Below, piece after piece: positions 6,051 through 10,178 of a stretch of 10,178 nucleotides of DNA. How positions within the stretch are numbered: the first letter of the stretch is position 1; each line of letters opens with the position of its first letter. The DNA comes from Aromatoleum sp. (GTDB lineage Bacteria > Pseudomonadota > Gammaproteobacteria > Burkholderiales > Casimicrobiaceae): contig JAAFGU010000059.1 in NCBI GenBank assembly GCA_010365205.1, positions 1-10,178 on the forward strand, given 5' to 3'. A model generated the notes under the pieces. It was not told the origin of the DNA. It made no database searches and saw only the letters and a list, made by a program, of their open reading frames with translations. Made by a program: the position numbers and the translations under genes.

Positions 6051-7487
6051 ATGACCGACCCGAAAACACTCGGCAAGTACGAGATCCAGAGCGTTCTCGG
6101 CAAGGGCGCGATGGGGGTCGTGTACAAGGGCTTCGACCCGCACATCGAGCGCAGCGTCGCGATCAAGACGGTGCGCAAAGATCTCGTCGATCCGGATCTG
6201 GTTGTGCAGTTCATGGGACGCTTCAAGAACGAGGCCCGGGCCGCCGGCCGGCTGCATCACCCGAACATCGTCGGCGTTTACGAGTACGGCGAGGACGAGA
6301 CCGTCGCCTATATCGCGATGGAATACGTCGAGGGCACCGGACTGCGCGAATACCTGAATCGCAGGGCGCAATTCGAGGTATCGCAGCTGGTCCCGATCGT
6401 TTCGCAGTTACTGCTGGCGCTGGCGCTCGCCCACTCGCGCGGCGTCGTTCACCGCGATATCAAGCCGGCGAACCTCATCATCACCCCGGACGGAACGCTT
6501 AAGGTCGCCGATTTCGGCATCGCGCGCATCGACACCAGCACGCTGACCCAGACCGGGATGGTGATGGGCACGCCGTCCTACATGTCCCCCGAGCAATGCC
6601 AGGGCCGCGAAATCGACCACCGCTCCGACCTGTTCAGCGCCGGCGTCGTGCTCTATGAGCTCTTGACCGGCGAGCGGCCGTTCGGCGGCTCGGTAGAGAT
6701 GATCGCGTACAAGATCTGCAACGAAGAGCCGCGTCCGCCATCGCAGGTCTCGCTGCGTCCGCTGCCGCCGAGGATCGACGGGCTTGTCATGAAGGCGCTG
6801 GCGAAAGCTCCGGAGGCGCGTTTTCAGAGCGCGCACGCGTTCCATCAGGCGCTGCACGACGCCGTCGGCGATCTGGCGCCGACCGGCGCCGGGCGCGACG
6901 CCACGGTTCTCAACCTGCCGCGCGTGGAAATCGATGTCGCGGCGCCGGCGGCGTGGGACGACACGACGCTGAACACGGTCGAGCGACAGCTCGCCCGTTT
7001 CGTGGGGCCGATGGCCAAGGTTCTGGTCCGCAAGGCGGCCACACAGGCACACGACGTGGCGGAGCTGGTTTCGATCCTCGCCACCAACATCGGCGACCGC
7101 GTCCAGCGTCAGCGCTTCGTGGACGAGTCGGGCGCGAACGACGCGAACGTTTCCCGCCAGAGGACCGGCACCGGCGGAGCCGCCCAAACGGGGTCCGGGA
7201 CCCCGCTGAAGGTCGACGCCGCGCGTTCGACCGGCACGCGCGGCACGATGGGCCAACCGGCTCGTACCGACGCGACGGGCGCCCTCGCGCCGGTTCCGCT
7301 GGACCCCGAGTTCGTGCACGAGACGACGCTGCGGCTCGCGGTCTATCTCGGCCCCATCGCCAAGGTCGTCGCGCGCAGGGCCGCGGAAAAGGCGAGCACG
7401 CAAGACGAGTTCGTGCAACTCGTCGCGGATAACATCGGCACCCAGGATCGCAACGCGTTTCTGCGCGAAATGGGATTCGCAGGTTGA
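6051..7487 (+). CDS. Serine/threonine protein kinase with duplicated C-terminal module
   Basis: A soluble Hanks-type kinase of 478 residues with a full catalytic domain (about 10-270): glycine loop LGKGAMGVVYKG (16-27), VAIK with Lys39, helix-C Glu61, HRDIKPAN with Asp136 and Asn141, DFG at Asp154, and GTPSYMSPEQ (173-182) in the activation segment. It should be catalytically active. No TM helix follows. The tail carries two copies of a module of about 50 residues (roughly 304-356 and 423-476), each with a core like LARFVGPMAKVLVRKAA or LAVYLGPIAKVVARRAA, then an acidic helix and a DR..FL/FV end. They are joined by a Gly/Thr/Ala-rich linker. The ATG at 6051 has no clear ribosome site; repeat copy 2 occupies the upstream gap. 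The TGA stop overlaps repeat copy 3. The neighbouring heme sensor and FecR-like protein suggest a shared signalling pathway. Confidence 0.93.
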   Translation: MTDPKTLGKYEIQSVLGKGAMGVVYKGFDPHIERSVAIKTVRKDLVDPDLVVQFMGRFKNEARAAGRLHHPNIVGVYEYGEDETVAYIAMEYVEGTGLREYLNRRAQFEVSQLVPIVSQLLLALALAHSRGVVHRDIKPANLIITPDGTLKVADFGIARIDTSTLTQTGMVMGTPSYMSPEQCQGREIDHRSDLFSAGVVLYELLTGERPFGGSVEMIAYKICNEEPRPPSQVSLRPLPPRIDGLVMKALAKAPEARFQSAHAFHQALHDAVGDLAPTGAGRDATVLNLPRVEIDVAAPAAWDDTTLNTVERQLARFVGPMAKVLVRKAATQAHDVAELVSILATNIGDRVQRQRFVDESGANDANVSRQRTGTGGAAQTGSGTPLKVDAARSTGTRGTMGQPARTDATGALAPVPLDPEFVHETTLRLAVYLGPIAKVVARRAAEKASTQDEFVQLVADNIGTQDRNAFLREMGFAG

Positions 7488-7716
7488 AATTGGGGACGGA
7501 CCCTGAAATCGGGGACGCACGAAATCGGGGACGCACGAAATCGGGGACGCGAAATCGCGAAATCGCGAAATCGCGAAATCGGGGACGCACCACGTTTTCC
7601 GGAATGACCGTCGCTATCGGGCAGGGCCGGACGGAAAACGTGGTGCGTCCCCGATTTCGCGGGAAAACGTGGTGCGTCCCCGATTTCGCGCGGAATACGT
7701 GGTGCGTCCCAATTTC
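7486..7716. repeat. Palindromic repeat, copy 3, expanded into tandem half-units
   Basis: The central element has perfect 26-base arms at 7575-7600 and 7633-7658 around a loop with TGACCGTCGCTATCG (7605-7619). To its left are extra left-arm starts: one GAAATTGGGGACG form at 7486, GAAATCGGGGACGCAC at 7505 and 7521, a 14-base form at 7537, then three 8-base units GAAATCGC (7551-7574). To its right are two further right arms, 7662-7687 (identical to the first) and 7692-7716 (slightly diverged). The first GA overlaps the kinase stop codon. It may act as a terminator for the kinase operon. Confidence 0.88.
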
Positions 7717-8020
7717 GCGATGCAGATGCGCAGGCACGGCCTCTACACCCCGCACGACTTCGACATTTCGCCCTACTTCGGCGTCGTCAAGCTCGGCTGG
7801 CCTTTCACTTCGACTTTCACCGCCTGAAATGGATCGACGATGATGACGCGCAGCCGAACCCGGCGGCCCCCCCGGTAGAGGCAAATCGAGGCGCCGGCAC
7901 TCGCCGTTACGATGCGAAACATCCGTCGCTGATGCGCGAGGAACAAAGACACGCTCTGCGCGTCATCCGCCGGACGGACTTCCGCCTCGCGCCTCGCGCC
8001 GCAATCGTTCGGGCCATCGA
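7717..8020. other. Non-coding or remnant region between repeat array and cupin gene
   Basis: No intact gene is seen in these 304 bases. The first part (7720-7827) can be read on the + strand as a 35-residue ORF whose sense appears to continue in a different frame, as described for the separate remnant entry. No convincing terminator hairpin with a T-run is seen between the remnant and the convergent end of the cupin gene. Confidence 0.5.
7720..7998 (+). pseudogene. Possible frameshifted gene remnant, unidentified
   Basis: From the ATG at 7720 the frame reads HGLYTPHDFDISPYFGVVKL and GW, rich in aromatic residues and protein-like, then turns to Ser/Thr and stops at 7827. In another frame, starting about 7803, the sequence FHFDFHRLKWIDDDDAQP continues naturally and stays open past 8000. 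A single indel near 7795-7803 would join them. The N-terminal part would have been cut off by the repeat array, which ends at 7716. I do not recognise the family, and the downstream part has only moderate codon bias, so it could be chance. Confidence 0.3.
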
Positions 8021-8527
8021 TCAGACGGCAGCGTCGACATCGACCCCCTCCCAGTACTCCATGGTGGCCGCCGTGCGGTAGCTCTTGCCGGTGAGCCTGA
8101 CGCTCACGCGTCCCGTGTCGGGGAACACCACGACGTCGTTCGGATGCGGGTTGCCCAGAACGAGATAGCGGCATGGCTCGGTGCTGCGGTTCACCAGAGC
8201 ATGGCCCAACTTCTGGCCGGCGGGGAAGCACACGTAGTGCCCAGCCGAGAGCTCGCAGGATTTGACGCCAAGCTGCAGCGTCAGACCGCCTTCGAGTATG
8301 AACACGTGCTCCTCTTCCAGCATGTGGAAATGCACCAGGTTCGCCTGCTTCCCCGGCGGCAGCGCTTCCATGCACACGCTGATCTGCGAACCGCCGCCGA
8401 AGGCACCGAGCTGCTGGAAGCGCATGCCGAATCGCTCGCCGCGGAAAAACTCTTCCCACGGGACGCGGCTGATGTGGAAGGGCTCGAATACGCCTTCGGC
8501 GTCGGCAGAGGAAGCCCGTTCGTTCAA
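8021..8527 (-). CDS. Single-domain cupin protein
   Basis: A 168-residue protein with one cupin beta-barrel. Motif 1 is HFHMLEEEHVFILEG (66-80), giving metal ligands His66, His68 and Glu73 (or Glu72). Motif 2 is GHYVCFPAGQKLGHALVN (96-113), giving His109. A metal-binding site is thus complete, typically Fe, Mn, Ni or Zn in this fold. An extra C-terminal strand region (130-168) ends in EYWEGVDVD. The start is TTG at 8525-8527, supported by GGGAG seven bases before it. Cupins of this size include isomerases, dioxygenases and sugar- or ligand-binding proteins, so no reaction can be assigned. It is divergent from the URC1-like gene with a gap of 350 bases, which is weak evidence of any link. Confidence 0.82.
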   Translation of the reverse strand: MNERASSADAEGVFEPFHISRVPWEEFFRGERFGMRFQQLGAFGGGSQISVCMEALPPGKQANLVHFHMLEEEHVFILEGGLTLQLGVKSCELSAGHYVCFPAGQKLGHALVNRSTEPCRYLVLGNPHPNDVVVFPDTGRVSVRLTGKSYRTAATMEYWEGVDVDAAV

Positions 8528-8877
8528 TGTAGTTCTCCCGAGGCAAAAGGAGGCCCGGCGTCAGGCGGCGGATGCGCGCGCAACAGCGTCACATTCATCG
8601 TCGATTCATTTTCGTTGACCCTTTCGTTGTCCCGTATCCGGGAATGGCGCGCAACGCGCGGAGCGGGGAATCGTAGTCCCGGCGCTGTGCGTCGACAACC
8701 GGCGCAGCAGCGCGCGCGTCCGCCGTGATCCGGTGCGCGTCGCGTCGCCAGTCGCCCAACATTGTGCAGGCGGGGAGGAATCGCCGACGAATGCCGCCAC
8801 GCAAACCCGCCGAACGCAGCGGAACTTGACCGCCCGGCCAGGTTCTCGCAGTATCGCCGTTTGGGGAAAGGCCCTGG
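8528..8877. other. Divergent intergenic region between cupin and URC1-like genes
   Basis: These 350 bases hold the start regions of both flanking genes. On the + strand a good promoter lies at 8826-8854. On the - strand only the cupin ribosome site is clear; no convincing promoter pair was found. A small inverted repeat, TCCCG-tatc-CGGGA, sits around 8630-8643. It could be a regulator site but is too short to call. Confidence 0.5.
8826..8854 (+). promoter_or_regulatory. Putative sigma-70 promoter of the URC1-like gene
   Basis: TTGACC (8826-8831) and CAGTAT (8849-8854) are spaced by 17 bases. The -35 box matches five of six consensus bases and the -10 box three, including the key A and T. Transcription would start near 8861, giving a leader of about 17 bases that just includes the GGGGAAAGG ribosome site (8863-8871) before the ATG at 8878. 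Confidence 0.42.
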
Positions 8878-10119
8878 ATGTCGAGCCACATCGTACTGAC
8901 CTCGCACCCGCTCGGGCGCACCGGCGGACAGGCGCTGCCGATCCGCTGGGGTGCTCCGACCGCCGCCGAACGTGGACCGGTCGTGGCGAGCCTGACCAAT
9001 CCGGCCCAGCGCAACGCGATCGGCACGCACTCGGGCGCCTATGCGCTCTACCGCGCGCTTGCGGTGGCCTCGGGCCGGCTCGACCGCGATCACCGGCCCG
9101 ACTTTACCGACACCTCGCCGGCCGAGTCGATCGGCCCGCATCCGCAGTGGTCGGACCCGGACAAGATCGTGTCGCTGGACCCTTGGGGCCACATGGTCGC
9201 CACCGCGTTTGCCGCCGAGATTGCGGCGGGCATCGACCTGCGGCCGTCGATCGCGGTGACCAAGGCGCGGATCAACATGCCGGAGCTGAAGGATGCGGTC
9301 GCGGCGGGCCGCCTCGTCCCGGACGGCACGATCCTGCACGACAACGGCGACGTCCGCGTCACCAAGGCGGCGATCGACCCGGTCTGGCATCTGCCCGGCA
9401 TCGCAAAGCGGTTCAACGTTGCCGAGGGACAACTGCGGCGCGTGTTGTTCGAGCAGACGGCCGGCATGTTCCCGGAACTGGTGACGCGCTCCGATCTGCA
9501 GGTATTCCTGCCGCCGATCGGCGGGATGACGCTGTATTTTTTCGGCGACGTCGGCGCGCTCGGCCGCGAGGAGACCAAGGTCGCGTGCCGCGTCCACGAC
9601 GAGTGCAACGGTTCCGACGTGTTCGGCTCCGACATCTGCACCTGCCGGCCGTATCTCGCGCATGGCGTCGAAGTGTGCATCGAGATGGCGCAGCAGGGCG
9701 GCGTGGGGCTGGTCGTCTACAACCGCAAGGAGGGCCGCGCGCTGGGCGAAGTCACGAAGTTCCTCGTCTACAACGCGCGCAAGCGGCAGGCCGGCGGCGA
9801 CCGCGCCGCGACGTACTTCGAGCGCACCGAGTGCGTGGCCGGCGTGCAGGACATGCGCTTCCAGGAAATGATGCCGGACGTGTTCCACTGGCTCGGCATC
9901 TCGCGGATCGACCGCTGGGCTTCGATGAGCAACTTGAAGCACGACGCGCTCACCGCGCAGGGCATCGCCGTCGTCGAGCAGGTGCCCATCCCCGACGAAC
10001 TCATCCCCGCCGACGCGCGCGTGGAAATGGACGCCAAGAAAGCCGCCGGCTACTACGCGCCGCCGGCGCCGCGTGCCGAGGAACTCGACGTCGCCAAGGG
10101 CCGCACGCTCGACGAGTGA
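8878..10119 (+). CDS. urc1: GTP cyclohydrolase II-family protein, URC1-like (uracil catabolism)
   Basis: A 413-residue cytoplasmic protein, about twice the length of ordinary RibA. The C-terminal half (about 205-370) has the RibA-type zinc site: VHDEC with Cys243 and DICTC with Cys254 and Cys256, in the context CNGSDVFGSDICTC. It also has YNRKEGRALGE (281-291), the counterpart of RibA's QEGRGIGL loop. The N-terminal half starts SHIVLTSHPLG and has a GGQALPIRWG segment and a DKIVSLDPWGHM block, which I associate with the URC1 group of the yeast and bacterial uracil-degradation (URC) pathway. There it is thought to open the pyrimidine ring at the nucleotide level, with ribosylurea-type products handled by URC4. 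GGGGAAAGG precedes the ATG. The partners urc4 and uracil phosphoribosyltransferase are not seen here, although a gene may begin right after it. Plain riboflavin-pathway RibA is the alternative; the length argues against it. Confidence 0.8.
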   Translation: MSSHIVLTSHPLGRTGGQALPIRWGAPTAAERGPVVASLTNPAQRNAIGTHSGAYALYRALAVASGRLDRDHRPDFTDTSPAESIGPHPQWSDPDKIVSLDPWGHMVATAFAAEIAAGIDLRPSIAVTKARINMPELKDAVAAGRLVPDGTILHDNGDVRVTKAAIDPVWHLPGIAKRFNVAEGQLRRVLFEQTAGMFPELVTRSDLQVFLPPIGGMTLYFFGDVGALGREETKVACRVHDECNGSDVFGSDICTCRPYLAHGVEVCIEMAQQGGVGLVVYNRKEGRALGEVTKFLVYNARKRQAGGDRAATYFERTECVAGVQDMRFQEMMPDVFHWLGISRIDRWASMSNLKHDALTAQGIAVVEQVPIPDELIPADARVEMDAKKAAGYYAPPAPRAEELDVAKGRTLDE

Positions 10120-10122
10120 CCG

Positions 10123-10178
10123 GTGTCGGCGCGCGATCCCCTCACCGACACGCGGTCCGGCTGGCACACGCCGGTGCC
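10123..10178 (+). CDS. Possible start of a downstream gene (partial)
   Basis: A GTG at 10123, three bases after the URC1-like stop, opens a frame without stops to the window edge, encoding about 18 residues beginning MSARDPLTDTRSGWHTP. Tight spacing and high GC third positions fit an operon partner; in URC clusters this is often urc4 (DUF1688) or a phosphoribosyltransferase. The fragment is too short to identify, and no strong ribosome site is visible beyond bases within the end of the previous gene. Confidence 0.33.
   Translation, partial: MSARDPLTDTRSGWHTPV

Noticed and set aside
7486..7716. CRISPR-like array
   Set aside because: The units are adjacent without unique spacers, shorten irregularly, and belong to a palindromic repeat family; no cas genes are present.
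7773..8546. Minus-strand ORF overlapping the cupin gene in another frame
   Set aside because: The cupin metal motifs are in the other frame; this one is Arg-rich and lacks a family signature.
8524..8598. 24-codon minus-strand ORF overlapping the cupin TTG start by four bases, a possible leader peptide
   Set aside because: It has no ribosome site before its ATG, and Pro/Ala-rich content is expected by chance at this GC level.
8524..10167. 547-codon minus-strand ORF opposite the URC1-like gene
   Set aside because: The + strand reading has conserved RibA-type Cys ligands and a ribosome site; the antisense frame is open only because of high GC third positions.

Overview
The window is high-GC DNA with strongly G/C-biased third codon positions, TTG as well as ATG starts, and gene families typical of a Betaproteobacterium (Burkholderiales or Rhodocyclales; inferred from gene content only, no rRNA or marker gene is present). 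It is mostly ordinary chromosomal gene content. What stands out is a family of small palindromic repeats placed at gene ends.

Layout. (1) 1-2038, + strand: the end of an operon with a possible tail of an upstream gene, livF (ABC transporter ATPase), an alpha/beta hydrolase and a 4-hydroxybenzoyl-CoA-type thioesterase. The combination suits the end of a CoA-dependent aromatic acid uptake and degradation cluster. (2) 2181-3572, - strand: a SEC-C/TPR/glycosyltransferase fusion, convergent with the thioesterase. (3) 3573-4066: a decayed region with a short-chain dehydrogenase fragment, degenerate repeats and a good promoter for the next operon. (4) 4067-7487, + strand: a FecR-like exported protein, a membrane heme-c sensor (Tll0287/DUF3365-like plus HAMP) and a Ser/Thr protein kinase with a duplicated C-terminal module, probably one signalling unit. 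(5) 7486-8020: an expanded repeat array followed by what looks like a broken gene remnant. (6) 8021-8527, - strand: a cupin protein, divergent from (7) 8878-10119, + strand: a long GTP cyclohydrolase II-family protein of the URC1 (uracil catabolism) type, with a possible next gene running off the end.

Repeats. Three full elements (about 1997-2089, 5926-6028, 7486-7716) and one decayed relative (3723-3817) share arms built on GGGGACG(C/G)ACCACGTTTTCC and its reverse complement. The full copies also have a conserved loop core, TGACCGTCGCT(A/G)TCG. Each full element lies exactly at the 3' end of a coding region: one supplies the last residues and stop codon of the thioesterase, and two overlap the TGA stops of the heme sensor and the kinase. 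The third has expanded into tandem half-units. They look like REP/BIME-type or miniature mobile elements, but no transposase is in the window.
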